Of a stretch of 64,000 nucleotides of DNA, positions 8,356 to 17,833 are shown piece after piece. Source of the DNA: AP-15 sp963832875 (GTDB lineage Bacteria > Pseudomonadota > Alphaproteobacteria > ATCC43930 > CGMCC-115725); assembly GCA_963832875.1 (NCBI GenBank), contig CAWHWB010000003.1, positions 558,001 through 622,000 on the forward strand, in the 5' to 3' direction. Every line of letters starts with the position of its first letter. Position 1 is the first letter of the stretch. Position numbers and translations under genes: made by a program. The notes beneath the pieces were generated by a model. That model did no database searches. It saw nothing but the letters and a program-made list of their open reading frames with translations, and was not told where the DNA came from.

Positions 8356-10149
8356 ATGACCATCCGCCTGCTGCCGCCCGTCCTGGTCAACCGCATCGCC
8401 GCCGGGGAAGTCGTCGAGCGGCCTGCGGCGGCTGTCAAGGAACTGGTCGAGAATGCGATCGATGCCGGGGCCCGGCATATCGACGTCGCCGTCCACGATG
8501 GCGGTCGGGCCTGGATCATGGTGGTCGATGACGGAAATGGCATGAGCGCCGACGAGCTCGGGCTCGCGGTCGAGCGGCATTGCACTTCGAAACTGCCCGA
8601 CGACGATCTCCTGCGGATTTCGGCCCTGGGCTTTCGCGGCGAAGCGTTGCCGTCGATCGGCGCGGTCAGCCGCCTGCGCATCGTTTCGCGCCCGCCCGAG
8701 GCAGCGAGCGGTTGGGCGATCACGGTCGAGGGCGGGGCCAAATCGACGCCGGTCCCGGCTGCGGCGGCGCCGGGAACCCAAGTCGAGGTGCGGGATTTGT
8801 TTTTCGCCACCCCGGCGCGGCTCAAATTCCTGAAGACGGCTCGGACCGAGCGCGAGCTGGCGCTCGATGCGACGAGGCGGCTGGCGATGGCGTACCCCGA
8901 GATCGCCTTTACGCTCGCCGAAGAGGATCAGCGCCGATTGCTGCGGCTGCCCGCGGCGGGCGACCGACACGCCCGGCTGGCGGCTCTGCTCGGCCGCGAC
9001 TTTGTCGAAAATTCGCTCGAAATCGAGGCCGAGCGCGGCGGGTTTCGTCTCTCCGGCCTCGCCGGGTTGCCGACCCTGAACCGGGCGTTGCCGCGCGATC
9101 AATACCTGGTCGTCAACGGCCGGCCGGTGCGCGACAAGCTCCTGGTCGGCGCGGTGCGCGGCGCCTATCAGGATCTGTTGGCGCGCGACCGCCACCCGAT
9201 CGTGGCCCTGTTTCTCGACGGGCCGGGGGACGAGATCGATGTCAACGTGCACCCGGCCAAGGCCGAAATCCGGTTTCGCGACGCCGCCTTGGTGCGCGGG
9301 CTGATCGTCGGCGCGCTCAGGAACGCGCTGGCCGCGGCCGGGCATCGCGCCTCGACCACAGTCGCCGCCGCCGCACTCGGCGCTTTCCGCCCCGGCGGTG
9401 CGGGTTCCGGGAACGCACATCCGGGCATCGCGGATCGGGGTGGGTCCGCTGCCGGCGCGAGCCCGCTCGATTTCGCCTTTCCGCCGCCATTATCGGCGAT
9501 GGTCCCCGGTTTCGCCGAGAGCCCCGCCGCAGTTCCCGCTCCACCCGCCGGCCGCACGCCCGGCACCGAGTCCCCGCTTGGCAATGCGCGGGCGCAACTG
9601 CACGGTACCTACATATTGGCCGAGACCGCGACCGGCATCGTGCTGGTCGATCAGCACGCGGCGCATGAGCGGCTGGTCCACGAGCGGATCAAGCAGGATC
9701 TCGCCCATCATGGGGTCGCGCGCCAGACCCTGCTGCTGCCCGAGATCGTCGAGCTCGGCGAGGCCTCCGTTGCACGCCTCTCCGCCCATGCCGCCGAGCT
9801 TGCCGAATTCGGCCTGGTTATCGAGGCGTTCGGGCCGGGTGCGGTCGTCGTGCGCGAAGTCCCGGCGCTGTTGTCGGGGCTCGATGTCGGTGGCCTGGTG
9901 CGCGACCTCGCCGACGAGCTCGCCGAATGGGGCGACGCGCTGTCTTTGAAAGAGAAGATCGAAACCGTGTGCGGCACCCTGGCATGTCACACCAGCGTGC
10001 GCGCCGGGCGGCACCTGTCCCCGGCGGAGATGGACGCATTGCTGCGCCAGATGGAGACGACCCCGAACAGCGGCCAGTGCAACCACGGCCGGCCGACCTA
10101 TGTCGCCCTCGACCTCGCCGCGATCGAGCGCCTGTTCGGCCGCCGCTGA
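8356..10149 (+). CDS. mutL: DNA mismatch repair protein MutL
   Basis: A 597-residue MutL. The N-terminal GHKL ATPase motifs are clear: ELVENAIDAGA (near residue 35), DDGNGM and GFRGEALPSI. A Pro/Ala-rich linker (about 325-410) leads to the C-terminal dimerisation domain. That domain carries DQHAAHERLVHE, matching the DQHAxxExxxxE endonuclease motif, so this MutL is predicted to nick the nascent strand, as in organisms without MutH. The protein ends with the GQCNHGRPT region that contributes to the metal site. Confidence 0.97.
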   Translation: MTIRLLPPVLVNRIAAGEVVERPAAAVKELVENAIDAGARHIDVAVHDGGRAWIMVVDDGNGMSADELGLAVERHCTSKLPDDDLLRISALGFRGEALPSIGAVSRLRIVSRPPEAASGWAITVEGGAKSTPVPAAAAPGTQVEVRDLFFATPARLKFLKTARTERELALDATRRLAMAYPEIAFTLAEEDQRRLLRLPAAGDRHARLAALLGRDFVENSLEIEAERGGFRLSGLAGLPTLNRALPRDQYLVVNGRPVRDKLLVGAVRGAYQDLLARDRHPIVALFLDGPGDEIDVNVHPAKAEIRFRDAALVRGLIVGALRNALAAAGHRASTTVAAAALGAFRPGGAGSGNAHPGIADRGGSAAGASPLDFAFPPPLSAMVPGFAESPAAVPAPPAGRTPGTESPLGNARAQLHGTYILAETATGIVLVDQHAAHERLVHERIKQDLAHHGVARQTLLLPEIVELGEASVARLSAHAAELAEFGLVIEAFGPGAVVVREVPALLSGLDVGGLVRDLADELAEWGDALSLKEKIETVCGTLACHTSVRAGRHLSPAEMDALLRQMETTPNSGQCNHGRPTYVALDLAAIERLFGRR

Positions 10150-10216
10150 GCGCTTGACGCGAGACGAGCCGCGCTTGATCCTCGAACAATTGCCGCGCCG
10201 CAGCAAAGGAGACCGG

Positions 10217-10914
10217 ATGAACCCGCGCATCGCCCTGATCCACGCCGTCGCCGTGGCGATCGCACCGGTCGAGGCGGCCTTCCGCGAGCTGTGGCCGCAG
10301 GCCGAGTGCGCCAACATCCTCGACGATGCGTCTGAGCCTCGACCGCGAGCGCGACGGCGTACTGACCGCGGCGATGTGGCGGCGCATCGTGGCGCTGGCG
10401 GACTATGCCGCCTCGACCGGTGCGGCCGGCATTCTGTTCACCTGCTCGGCCTTCGGCGAGGCGATCGAGGCCGCCGCGGCGCGCCTGCCGATCCCGGTGC
10501 TTAAAGCCGAACGAGGCGATGTTCGCGGCGGCGCTGCGGGCGGGAGGGCGAATCGGCATGCTGGCGACCTTCGCGCCCAGCGTCCAATCGATGGAGGAGG
10601 AGTTCCGCGCGATGGCGGCGGCCCGGCATTCGCCGGCGACGATCGAGACCCGTTGCATGCCGGAGGCGATGGCGGCGCTGAAGGCCGGCGACGCGGAGAC
10701 GCATAACCGGCTGCTCGCCGCGGCGGCGCCGCGCCTTGCGCATTGCGACGTCGTATTGCTGGCGCATTTCTCGACCGCTCGCGCCGCGGCGGCGGTACGC
10801 GCGGTGCTCGACTGTCCGGTCCTGACCAGCCCCGGCAGCGCCGTCGCCGAGCTCAAGAGGATCATCACCGAGGAGGACGCCCGGCCAGCCACGGGTTCGG
10901 CGAGCCTGCGCTAA
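10217..10914 (+). pseudogene. Asp/Glu/hydantoin racemase-family protein, frameshifted twice
   Basis: Three successive frames together read as one protein of about 231 residues. Part one opens MNPRIALIHAVAVAIAPVEAAF. Part two begins LSLDRERDGVLTAAMW and holds ILFTCSAFGEAIEAA with a candidate catalytic Cys. Part three runs from PNEAMFAAAL through GRIGMLATFAPS and DVVLLAHFSTARAA to the stop. Single-base deletions at 10331 and within the AAA at 10503-10505 restore the frame. Members of this family racemise Asp/Glu or hydantoins, or decarboxylate malonates. It converges on the ABC operon. Confidence 0.75.
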
Positions 10915-10965
10915 ACCTTCTCGGCCCTGACACCGCAGGGCAGATCGAGGATCTCAGCGCGAGCC

Positions 10966-12309
10966 TCAGCCGCTGCCATTGTAAATGTTGACCATCTCGC
11001 CATGCGCCCATTTGACCGCGTCTTCGGGTGCGGTGCCCTGGACCGCTTTGGTGTACATGTCGACGATGATGAACTTGGAGATGGCTTCGGCCGCCGCCCG
11101 CCCCGCCGGCCCGGCATAGCCGGCAAAGCGGCCGCTTTCCGCCGCGGTTCGGAACGGCGCCATCACCGGGTCGATCTTCCACAGCGGGTCTTGTTCCCAC
11201 ATCTTGGTACTGCCGACCGAGAAGCCCTGCTGGGAGGTGAACCACTGCTCGTAGATGTCCTTGGACTGGAACCAGCGCAGGAAGTCCTTCGCCGCCTTCT
11301 GATTTGCGGTGTAGGTCGGGACGATATTCGAGAACGGCACGTGATAGCTGAACTGCCCGGCCGGTCCTTTGGGCAGAGGGGTGTGGAACATATCCTTGCA
11401 GATCGGCGTGCCGGTTTCGGTCAGGTATGTGTCGGGTTTGCTTCTGGCCAAGAGATAGATCGAGGCGCCGTTGTTGGTCGAGCTGATCGTGTCCGACAGA
11501 AATGCCCGGTTGTTGCCCGCGTCGTCCCAGGAGAGCCCGCCCTCGTCGTAGCAGTCCTTCCACAGGGCAACGGCGAATTTGACCGACTCGATTGTCTCCT
11601 TGCTGTTCAGCGCCACGGTCTTGCCGTCGGCATCGACCTCCTTACCGCCCCAGGACCAAAGATAAGGGTACCAGAACGCCGGGCCGTCGCCAAAAGCGTG
11701 AGCCAGGGTCTGGCCATAAGGCTGCTGCTTGGGCTTAAGCTGTTTGCCGACGGTCCGATACTCTTCCCAGGTCTGCGGAAACTTACCGGGGCCGGCGCCG
11801 ACCGCGGTGAACCACGAGGTGCGGTTGGCCAAGAGGGTGCCGAGGATCGTGTACGGCACCGCGATCCATCGATTGCCGGCATAGGCGACATCGCGCGCGG
11901 TCTCGTAATAGCCGCCCTGCGCCTTGCCGATCGCCTCGGCGACATCGCTGACATCGACGAGACTGGCGGCGTAGAGCTGCGCCCAGTTGTTGACCGCCAT
12001 CAGGATATCGGGACCGGTCTTTGACTGGATCGCCGAACTGATCCGAGCCTGGACGCCGTCGCCGTTGATGGTTTCGATTCGGAGCGTGATGCCAAGCGCC
12101 TTTTGACACTCCTCGCTGATCTTGCCGCGCAGCAGCTGATCGGAGACCGGCACGAAATCGACGAATTTGAGCCAATGCAGCGTGGTTCCCTGGGCATAGG
12201 CCGGCGCCCGCCCGGAAGCGAGGATGCCGGCGAGACCGCCGCTACCGGCGGCGACCGCGCCGGCTCCGGAAAGCCGCAAAAAACGCCTGCGACCGATGTA
12301 GTGCGTCAT
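10966..12309 (-). CDS. sugar-type ABC transporter substrate-binding protein (copy 1, Tat signal)
   Basis: A 447-residue family 1 extracellular solute-binding protein. The N-terminus carries a Tat signal (RRRFLRLSGAGAVA, cleavage probably after AYA-Q near residue 40), so it is exported folded. Typical SBP_bac_1 segments follow: GPDILMAVNNWAQLY, FPQTWEEY and WSWGGKEVDADGKTVALNS. It is the last gene of the operon. It is strikingly similar to the protein at 15766-17097, including near-identical signal regions, and must be a paralogue. Unlike the transport genes between them, both binding proteins are uninterrupted. Confidence 0.9.
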   Translation of the reverse strand: MTHYIGRRRFLRLSGAGAVAAGSGGLAGILASGRAPAYAQGTTLHWLKFVDFVPVSDQLLRGKISEECQKALGITLRIETINGDGVQARISSAIQSKTGPDILMAVNNWAQLYAASLVDVSDVAEAIGKAQGGYYETARDVAYAGNRWIAVPYTILGTLLANRTSWFTAVGAGPGKFPQTWEEYRTVGKQLKPKQQPYGQTLAHAFGDGPAFWYPYLWSWGGKEVDADGKTVALNSKETIESVKFAVALWKDCYDEGGLSWDDAGNNRAFLSDTISSTNNGASIYLLARSKPDTYLTETGTPICKDMFHTPLPKGPAGQFSYHVPFSNIVPTYTANQKAAKDFLRWFQSKDIYEQWFTSQQGFSVGSTKMWEQDPLWKIDPVMAPFRTAAESGRFAGYAGPAGRAAAEAISKFIIVDMYTKAVQGTAPEDAVKWAHGEMVNIYNGSG

Positions 12310-12336
12310 TGTTCCCCCATCTGGATTTTATCGGGA

Positions 12337-12768
12337 TTATTTTCGCCAGACGAAATCGTAGCTGCAGGAGTTGCCGATCTGGCGGGCACGTGCCGTACCA
12401 CTGGTATCGATGCTGCCTTGGACGTTGGTCACGACTGGCCGATATCCGCCGCCGCTGCTGGGGGGCGCGCTCGATCCCATCGTCAGCTGGCCCTGGGGTC
12501 CGACGGTTCCCGCGAGCAGGTGGCCGGTGGCGGTGGTGTATTGCGCCCGGCCTTGGCTGACGGTCAGCGGACCCGCCGTCAGCTCCGGACAGAATCCGGT
12601 CTGTCCGCCCCTTGTCGTATAGGTTGAGGTAACCTTCGCCGAGGAGACAAAGCCATAAGTGCCGTCATATGCCGCGCCGGCGGTCGGAGCCTGCGGCGCC
12701 TGCGCATTCGCGGCAGCGAGCGACCCAAAAAATGCGACGATCCAGAGCCATCCGCGGTCGCGGTGCAT
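12337..12768 (-). CDS. small secreted protein of unknown function (paralogue of 39818-40192)
   Basis: 143 residues with a Sec signal peptide (WLWIVAFFGSLAAANAQA, cleavage near residue 22). The mature part is one small beta-rich domain: YDGTYGFVSSAKV, a CPELTAGPLTVSQGRAQY stretch, GTVGPQGQLTMGSS and a C-terminal SCSYDFVWRK. Two cysteines, one near the start of the domain and one close to the C-terminus, could form a disulfide. The protein at 39818-40192 shares the order DGxYxG, CxxxxxxPLTxSxGQ, GxGxxxG and the ending SCxYxF, so the two form a family. Its place inside an ABC operon suggests a periplasmic accessory role, which is inference. Confidence 0.65.
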   Translation of the reverse strand: MHRDRGWLWIVAFFGSLAAANAQAPQAPTAGAAYDGTYGFVSSAKVTSTYTTRGGQTGFCPELTAGPLTVSQGRAQYTTATGHLLAGTVGPQGQLTMGSSAPPSSGGGYRPVVTNVQGSIDTSGTARARQIGNSCSYDFVWRK

Positions 12769-12815
12769 GACTGTGCCCTCCCTCAGCTTGTAAATTTTCC
12801 TCGACACGCCCCCAT

Positions 12816-13909
12816 TCAGATCACGGCTTCGGATTCCGCATCGAAGAAGTGCAGGCGTTCGGGGTTCATCGCCAGCCGCAGGCGGTCGCGGACATTGACG
12901 CGGATGCTGGGCTCGACCGAGGCCACCATCGTGTGGTCTCCCACCGCCACGTCGAGCAGGATTTCCGAGCCGAGCTTTTCGACGACCTCGACCGCGGCAT
13001 CGAAACCGAGATCCTTGTGGTCGGCGTCGGAGGCGAGGTGCAGATCCTCGGGCCGGATCCCCATCGTCACCTGCTGCCCGGCATAACGGCCGAGGCGCCC
13101 GGCGATCTGGCCCGGCACCCTGATGCGAATGCCGTCATCCTCGGCCCACAGCGCGCCCGTCGGCTTCGCGCACCCCGACGGTCGCGAAATTCATCGCCGG
13201 CGAGCCGAGAAACCCGGCGACAAAGCGGTTGGCCGGCTCGTTGTAGAGCTCGAGCGGCTCACCGACCTGCTGCACCAGCCCGTCGCGCATGACCACGACG
13301 CGGTCGCCCAAGGTCATCGCCTCGACCTGATCGTGGGTCACGTAGATCGCCGTGGTGCCGAGCCGGTCGTGCAGCTTTTTGAGCTCGACCCGCATCTGCA
13401 CCCGCAATTTGGCGTCGAGATTGGATAGCGGCTCGTCGAACAGAAACACCTGCGGGTGGCGCACGATCGCGCGGCCAAGCGCGACGCGCTGGCGCTGGCC
13501 GCCCGAAAGCTGGCGCGGCTTGCGCTTGAGCAGCGTCTCGATGCCAAGGATCTCGGCCGCGTCCTGCACCCGCTGGGCGATATCGGCGCGGTCGAATTTG
13601 CGCATCTTGAGGCCGAAGGCCATGTTGTCGTAGACGCTCATATGCGGGTAGAGCGCATAGTTCTGGAACACCATCGCGATGTCGCGATCCATCGGCGGCA
13701 GCTCGTTGATGACCTTGTCGTCGATCAGGATGCGCCCCGAAGAGATCGATTTCGAGCCCGGCCACCATGCGCAGCGTCGTCGTCTTGCCGCAGCCCGAGG
13801 GGCCGACCAGCACCATGAATTCCTTGTCGCGGATCGACAGGTTCACGTCCTTGACGGCGTAAACTTCGTCAAAGTTCTTGTTGAGGTTCTGGAGGACTAC
13901 CTCGGCCAT
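12816..13909 (-). pseudogene. ABC transporter ATPase, MalK/UgpC type, frameshifted twice
   Basis: The three pieces assemble into a full-length MalK-like ATPase of about 364 residues. Piece one has Walker A GPSGCGKTT near residue 36. Piece two has the Q-loop region MVFQNYALYPHMSVYDN, the signature LSGGQRQR, Walker B VFLFDEP and the H-loop THDQ. Piece three is the C-terminal OB/TOBE regulatory part (TMGIRPEDLHLA). Deleting one base at about 13750 and one at 13155 restores a single frame. It would energise the two permeases encoded just upstream, for a carbohydrate or polyol-type substrate. Confidence 0.88.
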
Positions 13910-13929
13910 CGCTCTCTCGTATGGTGATC

Positions 13930-14784
13930 CTATCCCTTGACCGAGCCGGTCACGCTGGCGACGTAGTGCTCGACAAAGAATGAATAGACAAAAGCGACCG
14001 GGATCGAGCCGAGCAACGCTCCGGCCATCAGCTCACCCCAATAGAACACGTCGCCGCGGATCAGCTCGGAGGTGACGCCGACCGGCACCGTCTTTTCTCC
14101 GGGCGAGGAAAGAAACACAAGAGCATAGAGGAACTCGTTCCACGACAGGGTGAAGGCGAAGATTCCGGCCGACAGGATGCCCGGAACGGCGATCGGAAAG
14201 ATGATGTAGAGCATCGCCTTCCAGCGCGTGGCGCCGTCGATGCGGGCGCATTCCTCAAGTTCTTTCGGGATCGACTTGAAATAGCCCATCATCAGCCAGG
14301 TGCAGAACGGGATCAGAAAGGTCGGATAGGTCAGGATCAAGCGCCCACGGCGAGTCGCCGAGGTGGAAATTGCGGATGATGTCGGCGAGCGGAATGAACA
14401 GCAGCGTCTGCGGCACCAGATAGGTGATGAAGATCGCCGGTGCCGAGCAGCCCGGCAAACGGAAACTTCAGGCGCGACAGCGCATACCCGGCGAGCAGGC
14501 CGCAGAACAGCGAGATCGCCGTCGCCGACAAAGCGATGATCATCGTGTTCAGCAACCAGGTCGTAAACAAGGTCTGCGTCAGCAGGTCCTTGATGTGTCG
14601 ACAGCGTCGGATGCCAGGTCCAGAACGGGTCGTAATTGACCGAGTTCCAGGGGCGATAGAGCTCGCCGTCGGGCCGGATGGTGGTGATCACCATCCAGTA
14701 GAACGGAAACAGCAGAAACACGATAAAGCCCGTCAGCGGGACGTAGAAGAAGACCCATCGCCGCCAAGTCGCGCCCTCGATCAT
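13930..14784 (-). pseudogene. ABC transporter permease, MalG type, frameshifted three times
   Basis: The N-terminal frame gives a first membrane helix (VFFYVPLTGFIVFLLFPFYW), then breaks at 14598. The second frame holds TTWLLNTMIIALSATA and GYALSRLKFPF, then breaks at 14438. The third holds ITYLVPQTLLFIPLAD, then breaks at 14338. The last frame carries YPTFLIPFCTWLMMGYF and the EAA loop EECARIDGA, which docks on the ATPase. Deleting one base at each break gives a MalG-like permease of about 284 residues with six helices. The start is four bases after the stop of the partner permease. Confidence 0.85.
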
Positions 14785-14787
14785 GGC

Positions 14788-15734
14788 TCAGTAGGTCTCC
14801 ACCTTGCGGATGTAGAAGAGCTGGACGATGACGACGAGCAGCAGGACCGGGAACACGGCCAGCGAAATCGTCGCGCCCTGGCTCAACAGGCCGGTGCCGA
14901 TGCCGATCTGGTAGGCGTAGGTGGCGAACAGCTGGGTGGCGTTGGCCGGCCCGCCGCCGGTCAGCACATAAACGAGCTGGAAATCGGCGAACGTCTGGAT
15001 CACCGAGAACAGCATAACGACCAGGGTCACCGGCAGCAGCAGCGGCCAGGTGACGTGGCGGAAGCGCTGCCACGCCCGCGCGCCGTCGATCGCCGCGGCC
15101 TCGTGCAGTTCGGGGCTGATCGTCTGCAGCCCGGCGAGCAGGCTGATCGCGTAGAACGGCACGCCCGCGCCAGACATTGACGATAATCACCGAGATCAGC
15201 GCCAGGTCGGGATCGCCGAGCCAGTTGATCCGCCCGTGGATCACATCGAGCCGGAACAGCATCCAGTTGAAGACGCTGAAGGTCGGGTCGAACATCCACT
15301 TCCAGGCCAGGGTCGACAGCACCGTCGGAATGATGAAGGGCAACAGGATAAAGGCGCGGGTCAGCGCCTTGCCCTTGAAATTCCGGTTGAGCAGAACCGC
15401 TAGCCACAGGCCGAGCGCGAGCTTGAACGACCGTAGCGACCAGCGTGTAGACGCAGGTGTTCCACACCGCGACGCGAAATATGCTGTCGTTCCAGACCTC
15501 TTCGAAGTTCTGCAGTCCGACGAAATGGCCGGGAACGCCGACCTTGGCGTCGGTCACCGACAGCATGACGCCCTTGACGAACGGATAGGCGATGAACAGG
15601 CCGAGCAGCACTACGGTCGGCAACAGCAGCAGCATCGCCAGCCAGCGCTCGTCTTCGAGCAGCCGGGTGACCGGTCCGCGCCGCGGCGAGCCGACATAGG
15701 CCCGCCTTGGAGCCGCGACTGTGGTGAAAGTCAT
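14788..15734 (-). pseudogene. ABC transporter permease, MalF type, frameshifted twice
   Basis: The N-terminal frame includes WLAMLLLLPTVVLLGLFIAYP and AVWNTCVYTLVATVV, then breaks at 15425. The second frame holds FIIPTVLSTLAWKWMFDP and SVIIVNVWRG, then breaks at 15163. The third frame has VPFYAISLLAGLQ, the EAA loop ELHEAAAIDGA and QTFADFQLVYVLTGGGP to the end. One-base deletions at both breaks restore a MalF-like permease of about 315 residues. It follows the first binding-protein gene of the operon. Confidence 0.85.
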
Positions 15735-15765
15735 GGCAACGTCTCCACGCCAGCCCAGCCCGAGG

Positions 15766-17097
15766 TCACGTGTAGACCTTGGTCAGCTCGCCCTGCGCCC
15801 ATTTGACCGCGTCTGCCGCCGCCATGCCTTGAACCGCCTTGGCATACATGTCGACGATGATGTACTTGGTTTGGGCTTCGGCCGAGGCGCGGCCGGGCGG
15901 TCCCGCATAACCCATCAGCCGACCCTGCTTCGGGATGTTGCGGAACGGCAGCAGGACCGGGTCTTTGCTCCATACCGCGTCCTTTTCCCAATATTTGGTG
16001 GCGCCGTCGGTGTACCCCTGCTGTGAGGCAAACCACTGCTCGAAGATCGGCTTTGAGTTGACCCAGAGAATGAGCTCCTTGGCCGCCTTCTGGTTCTTCG
16101 AGTAGCCCATCAGCATGTTGGTAAACGGGCCGGGCAGGTTGAACTGGCCGCCGGGCCCCTTGGGGAGCGGCGCGTGCAGGATGTCCTGATAGAGCGGCGT
16201 CCCCTTTTCGGTCAGGTAGGTGTCGGGCTTGCGCTTGGCTTCGAGATAGATCGAGGCGCCGTTGTTGGTGGCGCAGATGCTGCCGGAGAGAAAGGCTCGG
16301 TTGTTGCTCGAATCATCCCAGGCCAGCCCGCCCGTGTCGCAGGCGTCGTTCCAAAAGGGCACCGCGGCCTTGACCGATTGCAGCGTCTCGTTGCTGTCGA
16401 GCGCCACCGTCTTGCCGTCGGCCTCGACCTCCTTGCCGCCCCACGACCACAGCCAGGGATACCAGAAGCCCGGCGGGTCGCCAAAGGAATGGCTGAGCGC
16501 CTGGCCGATCGGACGCCCCTTGGATTTGAGGGTTTTGCCGGCGGCCTGGAGCGCATCCCAGGTGTCCGGGAACTTGTCGAGGCCGATTTCCTGGAACCAG
16601 GATTTGCGATAGGCGACGAGCCCGCCGCCAACGCACCACGGCACCCCAATCCATTTGTTGCCGGCGGTCGCGACCGCTTTCGAGATCGGGTAATAGCCGC
16701 CCTGGTCCGCACCGAGCTTCTCGGCCACGTCGCCGACATCGGCGAGGCTCTCGGTATAGAGTTGCGGCCAGTTGTTGAGTGCGAGGATGATATCCGGCCC
16801 CGATCCGGACTGGACCGCCGAAGTCACCCGCGCCTGGATGTCGTTGGCGTTGACCATTTCGAGCTTGAGCTGGATGCCGAGCGCCTTCTGGCATTCGGGC
16901 GCTATCTTATTGAGCAGCAGCTGGTCGGAAGCCGGCACGAAATCGGACCAACGCAGCCAATGAACGGTGCTCGCCTGTGCAAAGGCGGGTGCGCGTCCCG
17001 AGGCGAGAATGCCGGCGAGGCCGCCGCTGCCTGCTGCAAGCGCGCCAGCGCCGGACAGCTTTAAAAGCCTGCGTCGGTCGATGCGACTGGTCATCAT
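15766..17097 (-). CDS. sugar-type ABC transporter substrate-binding protein (copy 2, Tat signal)
   Basis: A 443-residue family 1 solute-binding protein with the Tat motif DRRRLLKLSGAGALA and probable cleavage after AFA-Q near residue 40. Characteristic segments are GPDIILALNNWPQLY, FPDTWDAL and WSWGGKEVEADGKTVALDS. It is the first gene of the minus-strand operon, with GGGGAGGAATG before two consecutive ATGs (17097 and 17094). Its close paralogue at 10966-12309 ends the operon, so duplication has left one importer with two binding proteins that may differ in ligand. Confidence 0.9.
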   Translation of the reverse strand: MMTSRIDRRRLLKLSGAGALAAGSGGLAGILASGRAPAFAQASTVHWLRWSDFVPASDQLLLNKIAPECQKALGIQLKLEMVNANDIQARVTSAVQSGSGPDIILALNNWPQLYTESLADVGDVAEKLGADQGGYYPISKAVATAGNKWIGVPWCVGGGLVAYRKSWFQEIGLDKFPDTWDALQAAGKTLKSKGRPIGQALSHSFGDPPGFWYPWLWSWGGKEVEADGKTVALDSNETLQSVKAAVPFWNDACDTGGLAWDDSSNNRAFLSGSICATNNGASIYLEAKRKPDTYLTEKGTPLYQDILHAPLPKGPGGQFNLPGPFTNMLMGYSKNQKAAKELILWVNSKPIFEQWFASQQGYTDGATKYWEKDAVWSKDPVLLPFRNIPKQGRLMGYAGPPGRASAEAQTKYIIVDMYAKAVQGMAAADAVKWAQGELTKVYT

Positions 17098-17256
17098 TCC
17101 TCCCCAAATTCGAGCCGCATTCTGCCGGCGGGGGCAATCTCTAGAGCCAACCGCGCGGCGGCACAAGCCGGAACGGGGGCAACCGCCTTGCCGGCGATCC
17201 TTGACTGCGATAAGGGGTCGCACTGCTCTCAGGGCGACGTCGGACAGGAGAAACGG

Positions 17257-17442
17257 ATGAGCGAGGCCGGAGGAACGCCCGTTCTCGGCGTTTGCGGGAG
17301 CCTGCGGATGACCTCTTACGACCGCGCAATACTGCGAACCGCGAGCGAATTGAAGCCGCCGGGGATGACGATCGAGACCGCCGAAATCGGCGCCGTTCCG
17401 CTCTATGACGAAGACGTGCGCGCCCAGGGTTTCCCTGACGAA
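17257..17442 (+). pseudogene. NADPH-dependent FMN reductase, 5' fragment
   Basis: ATG 17257 follows AGGAGAAACGG. The first 62 residues match the N-terminus of the NADPH-dependent FMN reductase family: the FMN phosphate-binding GVCGSLRMTSYDRAILR, then TIETAEIGAVPLYDEDVRA and QGFPDE. Homology stops there. The frame continues to 17787 with low-complexity Arg/Pro/Ser-rich sequence, and no other frame supplies the missing flavodoxin-fold remainder (about 120 residues, including the usual PEYN). This is a truncated gene whose 3' part has been replaced by repeat-bearing intergenic DNA. Confidence 0.75.
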
Positions 17443-17833
17443 GCCCCCCGCCAAAAGCCGGCTCAGAATGAAGAATTTTCTGGAGCCCGATGGAAGAGAC
17501 GGCAATCCACGTCGGTTCAGCCCGTTTCCGTCGCTTTCCCAGCGAAAGCTGGGGACCGACCCCTCCCCACTCGGTCATTTGCCCATCATTCGGGCGCGAT
17601 CGTATCGTCAGCAGCGTGGCCAGAAACGCGGAGTTTGCGAGCACCATGGGTCCGGCTTTTGCCAAAGGCTTTGCCGGAAAGCGTGGATCAGGAATTGATA
17701 GCGAGCGCGTCCGGTCGCAGGCCGATTGGATTAGAAGCTCGCTGGCGGGCGTCCGGGGATGCGAGGGTTCCCTGCCGGACGCTTTAGGTCTTCTTTTCGC
17801 GGGGCAGTAACCACGGATAGCGGGAGGAAAATC
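17443..17833. other. gene-free stretch replacing the 3' end of the FMN reductase
   Basis: No coding sequence is recognised in either strand, although frames stay open because of high G+C. It contains a perfect GAAA-loop hairpin (listed separately) of the dispersed alphaproteobacterial type. The last 13 bases before the SDR start carry its GGGAGGA ribosome-binding site. Confidence 0.5.
17538..17553. repeat. GNRA-loop palindrome (CCCAGC-GAAA-GCTGGG)
   Basis: A perfect six-base-pair stem closed by GAAA. Short palindromes of this style, flanked by sequence that translates as SESWGPTPP in one frame, are a familiar dispersed intergenic repeat in alphaproteobacteria. That family assignment is from memory and was not searched. 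It could also act as a transcript-stabilising hairpin for the truncated gene upstream. Confidence 0.5.

Noticed and set aside
12816..15734. Programmed +1 frameshifting as an explanation for the ABC gene breaks
   Set aside because: The junctions share no slippery heptamer, stop codon or stimulatory structure that I could see, and seven sites in three consecutive genes is implausible for known recoding. It is kept only as an unlikely alternative in the findings.
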